Assembly: GCF_018736065.1 (NCBI RefSeq) | Contig: NZ_CP076128.1 | Location: 3,325,501-3,389,500, forward strand | Length of the DNA: 64,000 bases | DNA from: Flammeovirga kamogawensis | GTDB lineage: Bacteria; Bacteroidota; Bacteroidia; Cytophagales; Flammeovirgaceae | Reading direction: 5' to 3' | Part shown: positions 26,464 through 34,451 of the stretch, in pieces | Layout: each line of letters begins with the position of its first letter | Position numbering within the stretch: the stretch's first letter is position 1 | The notes under the pieces: generated by a model | The model's input: the letters and a program-made list of their open reading frames with translations, nothing else | Told to the model about the DNA's origin: nothing | The model's database searches: none | Translations under genes and position numbers: made by a program

Positions 26464-27846
26464 ATGATGTACTACCTCATGATCGAAGTCTTTATCTTCG
26501 GTTATTTATTAATTGTTTTAGAACATAACATCCATATCAATAAAGCTGCAACAGCGTTGATAATGGGTGCTGGTCTATGGGCTCTTTATGCGATTGGAGC
26601 ACCAGAAATCTTAGAATTAGGTTATAGTGAATCTTGGAAAGACTGGTTAACAGTAAACCCAAATTCAGAAGAGTCGATGGTACATTTTCTTGTCCACCAT
26701 GAATTAACCGAACATCTCTCAGAAATTGCTTCTATTGTATTTTTCTTAATGGGAGCTATGACTATTGTAGAAGTTATTGATGAATATCAAGGTTTCAGAA
26801 TAATTACAAATAGAATAAAAGTTACGAATAAAGCGAAACTTTTGGTAATTATTTCTTTCATGACCTTTTTCTTATCGGCGGCATTAGATAACCTAACAAC
26901 TACAATTGTAATTGTTGCTGTATTAAGTAAATTAATTAAAGATGATGAAACGCGTTGGTATTTTGCCAGTATGGTAGTAATCTCTGCTAATGCAGGTGGA
27001 GCTTGGTCTCCAATTGGTGATGTAACTACAATTATGCTTTGGATTGGTGGGCAAATAACAGCACTTAAGATTATAGAAGAAATATTCTTACCTTCTTTAG
27101 TAGCTATGATATTACCTTTAATTGTTCTCGCATTTAAATTAAAAGGAGAGATAGATATACCTAAATTATCTGAAGATGAAAGTGCAGCATTTATTCCATT
27201 AAAAGACCGTGTAATTGTTTTAGTAATGGGTATTACTGCTTTATTGATGGTTCCTGTTATTAAATCATATACTCATTTACCTCCATTTATTGGAATGTTA
27301 TTAGGTTTAGGTGCAATGTGGTTTATTACAGATTTTAAGCTTCATTCTAAAACATTACAAGATAAAAGACATTTAAATGTAGGGCGTATTTTATCAAAAA
27401 TTGATATGCCTACTGTATTGTTCTTAATGGGTATTTTGTTAGCTGTTGGAGCATTAAGTTCAGCTGGTCATCTTAACGTAATGGCTGGTTTTATGCAAGA
27501 ACATTTTCAAGATATTTATTTACAAAATACATTAATTGGTGTACTATCAGCAATTGTTGATAACGTTCCAATTGTAGCAGCTTTTATGGGTATGTATGAT
27601 ATTGCTCCTGATGGTTCTACTGGTGAGTTAGCCAACTTTGTAGTAGATGGTAAATTCTGGGAAATGTTAGCGTACGCTTCTGGTACAGGTGGTAGTATCT
27701 TAATTGTAGGTTCTGCAGCTGGAGTTGCGGCAATGGGTATGGAAAGAATTAGCTTTTTATGGTACCTTAAAAATATTGCTTGGATAGCAGCTTTAGGATA
27801 TATTGGAGGGATCTCGTTGTTCTATCTAGAAATGTTAGTAATGTGA
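26464..27846 (+). CDS. nhaD: NhaD-type Na+/H+ antiporter
   Basis: 460-aa inner-membrane antiporter of the IT superfamily, which exports Na+ or Li+ in exchange for H+. About eleven to thirteen hydrophobic helices. Conserved family segments include AALDNLTTTIVIV, ANAGGAWSPIGDVTTIMLW, AIVDNVPIVAAFMGMYD and GTGGSILIVGSAAGVAAMG. Typical of marine and halotolerant bacteria. The ATG at 26464 is used; ATGs at codons 2 and 6 are also possible. A strong terminator follows. Confidence 0.94.
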   Translation: MMYYLMIEVFIFGYLLIVLEHNIHINKAATALIMGAGLWALYAIGAPEILELGYSESWKDWLTVNPNSEESMVHFLVHHELTEHLSEIASIVFFLMGAMTIVEVIDEYQGFRIITNRIKVTNKAKLLVIISFMTFFLSAALDNLTTTIVIVAVLSKLIKDDETRWYFASMVVISANAGGAWSPIGDVTTIMLWIGGQITALKIIEEIFLPSLVAMILPLIVLAFKLKGEIDIPKLSEDESAAFIPLKDRVIVLVMGITALLMVPVIKSYTHLPPFIGMLLGLGAMWFITDFKLHSKTLQDKRHLNVGRILSKIDMPTVLFLMGILLAVGALSSAGHLNVMAGFMQEHFQDIYLQNTLIGVLSAIVDNVPIVAAFMGMYDIAPDGSTGELANFVVDGKFWEMLAYASGTGGSILIVGSAAGVAAMGMERISFLWYLKNIAWIAALGYIGGISLFYLEMLVM

Positions 27847-27884
27847 ATAACTTAATATAAGTTTGTTATTTAATATCATTACAC

Positions 27885-27925
27885 AAGAAAGTTATCAACA
27901 TTAGATGTTGATAACTTTCTTTTTT
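27885..27925 (+). terminator. Terminator of nhaD
   Basis: Perfect 16-bp stem AAGAAAGTTATCAACA (27885-27900) / TGTTGATAACTTTCTT (27906-27921), loop TTAGA, T tail to 27925. Confidence 0.9.
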
Positions 27926-28006
27926 ACAAAAAACTTTAAAAAGTTAATAACAATTGAGTAGAAAGCATTAAATTATACTGTATAACCAATAAACGATTTA
28001 TTCACA

Positions 28007-28633
28007 ATGATAGTAAAACCCAAAATACTGTTGATAATTCCTTTTATTTACTTAATTACAATGAGTTGTAATCAAGAAAACCAAAAGGGAAAGGAACTAA
28101 ATGTTGATAACTCTCAAGAAGAGATAATTCCTCAAGTTGTTTCACATAAAATAGAAACCAAAAGTGGAATGATATTCACATTAACTGAAGAAAAAATTAC
28201 TAACAGTGTTAGTAATATTTCGATACAAGGAATGAATTTTCCGAATTCTAATGAGTTATTAACTTTTGAAGGAGTAGATCCAATAGAACAGTTTTATGTT
28301 TTAGACCTCAATAAAGATGGGTATGAAGAGCTGTATATTGCAGCACGATCTGTAGGATCAGGAAGTTATGTAAACCTAATTGGTATTGCTTCTTTTACTG
28401 ATGAGAGTTATGGTGAAATTTATGTTCAGTCTATTGCGGAAAATGATGATTTAGCACAAGGATATATGGGACACGAAGAGGTTACCTTTTCCGATTCAAA
28501 CATTGAATTAACGTATCCGATTTATAAAGAAAATGATACTAATAGTAGACCTACAGGAGGTGAGAGGATAGTAAATTATGAACTTATAACTGGTGAAGCA
28601 GGCTACATATTAAACCCTTATTTACAGATATAG
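28007..28633 (+). CDS. PliI-like lipoprotein (putative I-type lysozyme inhibitor)
   Basis: 208 aa with a lipoprotein signal (LIIPFIYLITMSC, Cys21). The C-terminal half matches the PliI pattern: a Ca-loop-like strand turn DLNKDGYEELY (100-110), then AARSVGSGSYVNLIGIASF. The SGSY at 118-121 aligns with the SGxY loop by which PliI-type proteins block the lysozyme active site. PliI proteins are periplasmic; a lipid-anchored form would guard the envelope. The similarity is by pattern only, so the function is a hypothesis. Monocistronic. Confidence 0.6.
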   Translation: MIVKPKILLIIPFIYLITMSCNQENQKGKELNVDNSQEEIIPQVVSHKIETKSGMIFTLTEEKITNSVSNISIQGMNFPNSNELLTFEGVDPIEQFYVLDLNKDGYEELYIAARSVGSGSYVNLIGIASFTDESYGEIYVQSIAENDDLAQGYMGHEEVTFSDSNIELTYPIYKENDTNSRPTGGERIVNYELITGEAGYILNPYLQI

Positions 28634-28641
28634 ATACTGAA

Positions 28642-28678
28642 AATAGAGGAAATAAAATCAAACTTTATATCCTCTATT
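28642..28678. terminator. Bidirectional terminator
   Basis: AATAGAGGA (28642-28650) / TCCTCTATT (28670-28678) with an inner ATAAA/TTTAT pairing, between two converging genes. Confidence 0.65.
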
Positions 28679-28682
28679 CTTA

Positions 28683-30875
28683 TTAAAATCGAATTATTAA
28701 TAATCCATTTTCTCTTAGTTTTTTCCAAGTATCACTTTCTATTAAATCGGAAAATTGATACCCTGTTTCTTCTTCGAATAAGAGTTTAATTTCTTCTATT
28801 GTTGGGTATTCATCTTCATAAATACTAAAGTCAGAAATATGTTCTGCAATCCATTCTCCTAGAATTGGAGATGTTTCTATTTCCAAATCTTCTTTTTTAT
28901 TAATAAAAATCAGTTTTGCCCAATCATCTTCTTCATCAATTTCTAGCATTGGTGTTTTGCCAAGCCAAATTAATGAGTGTTTTAAAAGTTGAGCTTCTTC
29001 TTTTTTATTTTCAAGTAGGCTATCTTCTATTAAAGTAAGTGGTAAACTAGCTGAAGAGGTAGCAAAATCGAACCATTTTTGCACAGGTAAATCAAGTTCT
29101 AAACCATGCATATAGTTAAAAATTGATTTACGTAATCCCTCTCCAAAACGTTCATGCTTTGCTCCAGTTGGATCTTTGTGAGGTAAATCATTCCAAGCAA
29201 AACCTTCAAATTCAAAATTATCTTGTTCTACTTTATACTCTTCAGGGTTTAAACCTACTGGCGCATGAGCAGTCATAGAGAAACGGTGCCAAAATCCAGA
29301 ATGTATACAATGGTTGGCAAACATTTGTCTAACTACTTCTAAAGAATCTATTGTTTCTTGGGTAGTCTGTGTAGGGAAGCCGTACATTAAATAAGCATGT
29401 ACCATTATGCCAGCTTCACTAAATGCTCTAGTTACTTGAGCAGCTTGACTAACCGATACCCCTTTCTTCATTAACTTTAAAAGTCTATCAGAAGCAACCT
29501 CTATTCCACCAGAAACGGCAACGCAGCCAGAAACTTCTAAAAGTTTACATAAATCTGGAGTAAAAGTTTTTTCAAATCGGATATTTCCCCACCAAGTAAT
29601 TTTGGTTCCTCTTTTTATTAATTCAACTGCAATATCTCTTAAAGCTAAAGGAGGAGCTGCTTCGTCTACAAAGTGGAATCCTGATTGTCCTGTCTCTTTT
29701 ACAATTTGTTCAATTCGATCAACAATCATTTTTGCTGGAGCGGGGTCGTATCTTCCTATATAATCAAGTGATATATCACAGAAAGTGCATTTTTTCCAAT
29801 AGCAGCCATGAGCGACGGTCAGTTTATTCCATCTACCATCATTCCATAACCTGTGCATTGGGTTGGCAACATCAATTACAGATAAATACTGATCGAGTAA
29901 TAAATCACTATAATCTGGTGTACCAACATCGCTATGCTTTATTACATCTTGTACTTTTTGATCTATATAATGTACTTCGCCGCTATCTAATAAATAAGTT
30001 CTTTGAAGTCGGTTTGCAGGAATTTCACCTTCAAGGTGCTTCATTAGGTTTAAAAGAGGGCCTTCACCATCATCTAAAGTAATAAAATCTAAATATTGAA
30101 ATACCTTTGGATCTTGAAGCGATCTTAATTCTGTATTAGGGTAACCACCACCCATAGCTACAGTTATATCTGGGTAATTTTCTTTTATGAATTTTCCACA
30201 TTTTAGAGCACCGTATAAATTACCAGGGAATGGAACCGTTAAGGCAATTAAATCAGGTTGTATATCTTCAATTTTTTGATTTAATATATCAAGTAACCAT
30301 TCGTCTAAAATATGAGAAGGTTGTTGTAAAACTTCGTCTATTGGAGCAAAATTAGTTGCAGACATGGCTATTCGTTCAGCATATCTGCTAAATCCAAAGT
30401 CTTCTGTAATTGCTTCGATAATAAAATCACCAATATCTTCTAGAAATAATGTAGCAAGATATCTGGCTTTATCATTTAAGCCCATAGTACCAAAAGTCCA
30501 GTCTACATTTTGTACTTGATTAAACCTTGCTGCCCTTGGTAGAAAATTATCTTGGCATATACTATGTGCAAGTGTATTATCTTTATTTTGAAGAAATTGA
30601 ATTACAGGATCAATAGTTTCTAAATAATCATCTTGTAGCATAAAAATTCTTTGAACATTGTCTGAGCAATCTTCAATAACCTCTTCAGCAGCATCAAAAA
30701 GAGCAGTTAACCCCTCAGTACTAAATATTTTTAATACAAGTTCTAATCCTAAATCAACTTGATAAGCTGGAATATTCTTTTCTCTTAGAAATCCTTTTAA
30801 ATATGCGGTGGCAGGATATGGTGTATTTAATTGTGTAAGCGGAGGTGTAACTAATAATGTTTTGATGGAGCTCAT
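28683..30875 (-). CDS. B12-binding-domain radical SAM protein with CX4CX2C motif
   Basis: 730 aa. An N-terminal cobalamin-binding-like Rossmann region runs to about residue 310 (start LLVTPPLTQLNTPYPATAYLK, later ITVAMGGGYPNTELR). It lacks a DxHxxG, as in His-off cobalamin radical SAM proteins. The radical SAM barrel follows with cluster cysteines Cys358, Cys363 and Cys366 in HGCYWKKCTFCDIS. The spacing is CX4CX2C rather than the usual CX3CX2C. GGIEVASDRLLKLMKKG is a typical barrel segment. The helical C-terminal 200 residues are not recognised. Substrate unknown; no biosynthetic neighbours. Confidence 0.85.
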   Translation of the reverse strand: MSSIKTLLVTPPLTQLNTPYPATAYLKGFLREKNIPAYQVDLGLELVLKIFSTEGLTALFDAAEEVIEDCSDNVQRIFMLQDDYLETIDPVIQFLQNKDNTLAHSICQDNFLPRAARFNQVQNVDWTFGTMGLNDKARYLATLFLEDIGDFIIEAITEDFGFSRYAERIAMSATNFAPIDEVLQQPSHILDEWLLDILNQKIEDIQPDLIALTVPFPGNLYGALKCGKFIKENYPDITVAMGGGYPNTELRSLQDPKVFQYLDFITLDDGEGPLLNLMKHLEGEIPANRLQRTYLLDSGEVHYIDQKVQDVIKHSDVGTPDYSDLLLDQYLSVIDVANPMHRLWNDGRWNKLTVAHGCYWKKCTFCDISLDYIGRYDPAPAKMIVDRIEQIVKETGQSGFHFVDEAAPPLALRDIAVELIKRGTKITWWGNIRFEKTFTPDLCKLLEVSGCVAVSGGIEVASDRLLKLMKKGVSVSQAAQVTRAFSEAGIMVHAYLMYGFPTQTTQETIDSLEVVRQMFANHCIHSGFWHRFSMTAHAPVGLNPEEYKVEQDNFEFEGFAWNDLPHKDPTGAKHERFGEGLRKSIFNYMHGLELDLPVQKWFDFATSSASLPLTLIEDSLLENKKEEAQLLKHSLIWLGKTPMLEIDEEDDWAKLIFINKKEDLEIETSPILGEWIAEHISDFSIYEDEYPTIEEIKLLFEEETGYQFSDLIESDTWKKLRENGLLIIRF

Positions 30876-30970
30876 GCGTAGAGGTCTATATTTTTTGATG
30901 CTAAACTAAGCAGAATTGTTATAGAGAAATTAATTTAATAATATCCTTTTTACTTAAGGTTACTACTTAA

Positions 30971-30997
30971 AACAAGAAAAGGCACCCAAAGGTGCCT
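30971..30997 (-). terminator. Terminator of the DUF4296 gene
   Basis: AGGCACC (30980-30986) / GGTGCCT (30991-30997), with a minus-strand T-rich tail (30971-30980), 26 nt after the stop codon. Confidence 0.75.
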
Positions 30998-31022
30998 CAA
31001 TTATATTTTTCTGAAAAAGAAA

Positions 31023-31400
31023 TTACTTTTTAATATTTGGAGCATTTCCATCAGATTTAGTAAGCTCTTCTTTTTCTGCTTTCAACTTTTCAACAACTTC
31101 TTTCTGAATTGCTGCAGCTTCATCTACATTGTCTTTTAAATAAAATTCATAGCTTTTATTAAATGTAACAGAGTCTGTAGAATTCTTAGTATAAATATCT
31201 TTCTCTAATTTAGTGTAAGCATTCATGGCTTCATCTTTAGGTAGATGCTGCGTAGAGATTGTTGCTTCTGCTTTATAAAGATCGATCAAGACATTCACCA
31301 TGACATCTTTAGACAGTAAATTAGCTGGTGCTTGAGGTTTTTCAGGACCACAACTTACCAACAATAATCCTAATGCGAGTAGATTCAATATTCTTTTCAT
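31023..31400 (-). CDS. DUF4296 lipoprotein
   Basis: 125 aa from the ATG at 31400, which begins the lipoprotein signal MKRILNLLALGLLLVSC. An in-frame ATG 13 codons upstream would add a non-signal stretch and is rejected. The helical body (NLLSKDVMVNVLIDLYKAEA, FNKSYEFYLKDN) matches DUF4296, a small Bacteroidota lipoprotein family of unknown function. Charged Lys/Glu-rich tail. Divergent from the DUF58 operon. Confidence 0.85.
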   Translation of the reverse strand: MKRILNLLALGLLLVSCGPEKPQAPANLLSKDVMVNVLIDLYKAEATISTQHLPKDEAMNAYTKLEKDIYTKNSTDSVTFNKSYEFYLKDNVDEAAAIQKEVVEKLKAEKEELTKSDGNAPNIKK

Positions 31401-31493
31401 AGGGCAAAAATACCTAAAGAGTTTGTATGCATGAATCATAATATGTTATGAGTATCAAAAAATGTGGTTAAATAGTGTTAAATGAGCGTTCAA

Positions 31494-31526
31494 TTTGCTC
31501 ACAACAATATGGTTGAATTAAATTTG
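31494..31526 (+). promoter_or_regulatory. Promoter of the DUF58-Bat-mrdA operon
   Basis: TTTG (31494-31497), a 21-nt spacer and TAAATTTG (31519-31526), an exact match to the Bacteroidota consensus, 47 nt before the DUF58 start. Confidence 0.7.
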
Positions 31527-31572
31527 GTAACTCAGACAGGAGAAAAAGTGAAGTAGAAACAGACGAATTAAG

Positions 31573-32445
31573 ATGAAAGAACTTCTTAAAAAGCTTAGAC
31601 GCTACGAAATTCGTATTAGAAAGGCCATTAACTCGCACATGCAAGGAGATTACCATTCTGTGTTTAAAGGCTCTGGATTGGAATTTGACGATGTGCGTTT
31701 GTATCAGTACGGAGACGACATTAGGCATATAGATTGGAATGTAAGTGCTAAAGGGCACGGTACATTTATTAAGACATTCAAAGAAGAAAAAGAACAAAGT
31801 GTCTTTTTTGTAGTAGACGTTAGTGCTTCTCAGGAAATTGGGAAACAGGGTAGAAAGAAAATAGATATTTCTAAAGAAATATGTGGTGTTCTTGCTATGT
31901 CTGCTATTAAAGAGGCAAGTTCTGTTGGTCTTTTATGTTTTTCTGATGATAAAGAACGGTACATAAAACCAAATAAAGGAGTTAAGCATGCTTATCAATT
32001 ATTTGGTGAACTGTTTCGTTTAAAACCAAAATCGCCTAAAACGAATATTAGTAGAGCTTTAGGACAGACTTTGGCAATGGTAAAGCGTAAAAGTATCATT
32101 ATCGTAATATCTGATTTTGTTGACGAAGAATACGAACGACACCTAAAAGCACTTTGTCGTAAGCACGATTTAATTGTAATTCATGTAGGAGATGATAGAG
32201 AGACATCTTTCCCAAGAATTGGAATAGCACCTTTATTTGACAAAGAAGCTGGAAAAACAATTTGGGTAAATACATCTTCTAGAAAATTTAGAGACCGTTT
32301 AGATAAGTTCTATGCAAAAAATAGAGTAATTTTAAGCGATCTTGTGAGACGAAATGGTGGAAACTATCTTTTTGTAAATGCAGCAGAAGATTATGTACCA
32401 CAATTAGTAAAATTATTTAAGATCAGAAATTCAGCCCGTAAATAA
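31573..32445 (+). CDS. DUF58-domain protein (Bat-type operon)
   Basis: 290-aa cytoplasmic protein with the DUF58 signature (FDDVRLYQYGDDIRHIDWNVSAK, about 35-57) leading into a von Willebrand A-like fold. A MIDAS-like DVSAS is in FFVVDVSASQEIG, and SDFVDEEYE follows in the second half. DUF58 proteins occur with MoxR AAA+ ATPases and VWA proteins and are thought to be chaperone or assembly adaptors. Here no moxR gene is adjacent. It ends directly against the next start codon (TAAATG), so the genes are translationally coupled. Confidence 0.92.
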   Translation: MKELLKKLRRYEIRIRKAINSHMQGDYHSVFKGSGLEFDDVRLYQYGDDIRHIDWNVSAKGHGTFIKTFKEEKEQSVFFVVDVSASQEIGKQGRKKIDISKEICGVLAMSAIKEASSVGLLCFSDDKERYIKPNKGVKHAYQLFGELFRLKPKSPKTNISRALGQTLAMVKRKSIIIVISDFVDEEYERHLKALCRKHDLIVIHVGDDRETSFPRIGIAPLFDKEAGKTIWVNTSSRKFRDRLDKFYAKNRVILSDLVRRNGGNYLFVNAAEDYVPQLVKLFKIRNSARK

Positions 32446-33384
32446 ATGAGCTCAATAGAACTGATGAACAATCGATATATAAATTTATTTTTAGTCGCTT
32501 TTTTAATTTTTTCGAGTGCTACTTTTGCACAAGAAGAAAAGCAGACACCGCCTTACGGAAGGTTTAATACGGATAGTATTATGCTGGGTCAGGAAATAAA
32601 CTACACTTTGCGATACGAACATGCTAACAATCAAGAAGTATTATTTCCAGATTCTACATATAATTTTACTCCATTTGAGCTTTTAAGGAAAGAATATTTT
32701 CCTACAAGAACAGAAAATAATGTATCTGTAGATTGTGTAGTGTATACTTTATCTACTTACGAAATTGATTCTGTTTATGAACTAGGTTTACCAATTTGGG
32801 TAGAAAATCTAGAAGGAACTGATTCTATTTTTGCCAACCTAGATGGAATTTTCTTTAAAGACATGATTCCTGTTTTACCAGATTCTGCACAACTATATGC
32901 TAATGTAGAATATCTAGATGTAGAGCAAGAGTTCAATTATCCTTATTTATTAATTTTCTTAGGGATAGTAGTAGTTATCTTCTTGATTGTAATAATAGGC
33001 TTTGGAGGTAAAATCAGAGAGTATTTTAGAAGAAAATCTTTAGAGAAAAAGTACATCTCGTTTGTCAAAAACTATTCAGATCACCTAAAAGAAGATATGA
33101 CAGTTGCTAATGTTGAAGAATCAACAGTGCTTTGGAAAGCATTTATCGCATCTGTAACATCTGTTCAAATTCAAGCCATGACGTCTAAAGAAGCAGGTAG
33201 GGCATTGAATTCTACAGAATTAGAAGCTCGTTTAAAAGTTCTTGATAGAGTAATTTATGCTGGTCAGGGAATAGATGAAGCGAAACAAGTTTTAGAAGAT
33301 TTAAAGGAATGGGCAAAACAAGGGCAAGATTATGCATTGTCCAATTCTAGAGAATCGTTTAAGTTTAAGAGTATTAAAGATTAG
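32446..33384 (+). CDS. Membrane protein of the Bat-type operon
   Basis: 312 aa. Signal peptide (about 1-28, ATFAQ), a beta-rich periplasmic domain (about 30-165; MLGQEINYTLRYEHANNQE), one membrane helix (about 168-190) and a helical cytoplasmic tail (about 195-300). The layout matches the small BatD/DUF4381-like proteins that sit between DUF58 and BatA genes in Bacteroidota; sequence identity to these cannot be judged by eye. A second ATG at codon 7 may be the true start. Gap to the VWA gene is 11 nt. Confidence 0.75.
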   Translation: MSSIELMNNRYINLFLVAFLIFSSATFAQEEKQTPPYGRFNTDSIMLGQEINYTLRYEHANNQEVLFPDSTYNFTPFELLRKEYFPTRTENNVSVDCVVYTLSTYEIDSVYELGLPIWVENLEGTDSIFANLDGIFFKDMIPVLPDSAQLYANVEYLDVEQEFNYPYLLIFLGIVVVIFLIVIIGFGGKIREYFRRKSLEKKYISFVKNYSDHLKEDMTVANVEESTVLWKAFIASVTSVQIQAMTSKEAGRALNSTELEARLKVLDRVIYAGQGIDEAKQVLEDLKEWAKQGQDYALSNSRESFKFKSIKD

Positions 33385-33395
33385 TACAAAGAACT

Positions 33396-34430
33396 ATGTA
33401 CGAAGATATATTATCAACACGATGGTTTACTCCAGCAGTTTTAAAAGGCTTTGATTGGGGAGAAGAAGTGTTTTTGTATTTGATTATTGGTATTCCTGTC
33501 TTATTTATTTTAAGATGGTTATTACGTTATAGAGTCCGTCAAAAATTAGATGTGGCTTTACCAGAGGGTAGATTAAAAGCCGATTGGAGTACATTTCTGA
33601 GGTTTATACCGCCATTTATATTGAGTATATCAATTACGCTATTACTTATAGCTTTGGCAAGACCTCAGAAAACAAATGAACAAGTAGAGCAATGGACAGA
33701 AGGTATAGATATTATGCTTATTCTTGATATTTCTCATTCCATGAAAATAGAAGACTTTGTTCCTAATAGAATGGAAGCAGCCAAAAAAGTAGCCGCTAGG
33801 TTTATTGATGGTCGTGTTCAAGATAGAATTGGGCTTGTAATTTTCTCTGGAGAAGCAATATCTTATGCTCCTTTAACTACAGATTATAGCTTATTAAAAT
33901 CATTAGTTAAAGATATTGATTTTAGTATGATTGAAAAGCCAGGTACTGCTATTGGTTCTGCCTTAGGGGTGGCAATTAATAGAATGACAGAATCTGACGC
34001 TAAATCTAAAGTAGCCATTTTACTTTCTGATGGAGAAAATACAGCAGGAAATTTAGCACCTAAAACTGCGGCAGAATTAGCTTACGGTTATGGTGTAAAA
34101 GTATATACAATTGGTGTAGGTAAAGAAGGTAGAGTTCCTTATGGTACTGATATGTTTGGACGCCCAAAATATATGGAGCAACATTTAGATGAAACTGCTT
34201 TAAGAGATATAGCAAGAATTGGTCAGGGTAAATACTTTAGAGCTACAAATAATAAAGCTTTAACAGCTATTTTTGATACAATTGATAAATACGAAAAAGC
34301 TGAAATTAAAGAAACAAGATATAAGGATACAAAAGATTATTATCAGATATATCTTGTTTGGGGAATGTTTTTCCTCCTTATTTGGATGTTACTGAAAAGT
34401 ACATTCTTAACGAACGCTTTAGAAGATTAA
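33396..34430 (+). CDS. VWA-domain membrane protein, BatA-like
   Basis: 344 aa. Two N-terminal membrane helices (about 24-45 and 67-90), a VWA domain (about 105-285) and a C-terminal membrane helix (about 318-338). The MIDAS metal site is intact: DISHS in MLILDISHSMK, Thr in APLTTDYS, Asp in LLSDGENTAG. BatA proteins face the periplasm and are linked to envelope stress tolerance in Bacteroidota and spirochetes. The usual second VWA gene (batB) and TPR gene (batC) are missing; mrdA follows after 21 nt. Confidence 0.9.
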   Translation: MYEDILSTRWFTPAVLKGFDWGEEVFLYLIIGIPVLFILRWLLRYRVRQKLDVALPEGRLKADWSTFLRFIPPFILSISITLLLIALARPQKTNEQVEQWTEGIDIMLILDISHSMKIEDFVPNRMEAAKKVAARFIDGRVQDRIGLVIFSGEAISYAPLTTDYSLLKSLVKDIDFSMIEKPGTAIGSALGVAINRMTESDAKSKVAILLSDGENTAGNLAPKTAAELAYGYGVKVYTIGVGKEGRVPYGTDMFGRPKYMEQHLDETALRDIARIGQGKYFRATNNKALTAIFDTIDKYEKAEIKETRYKDTKDYYQIYLVWGMFFLLIWMLLKSTFLTNALED

Positions 34431-34451
34431 GAAAAGAAGGAGAGAAAGAGC

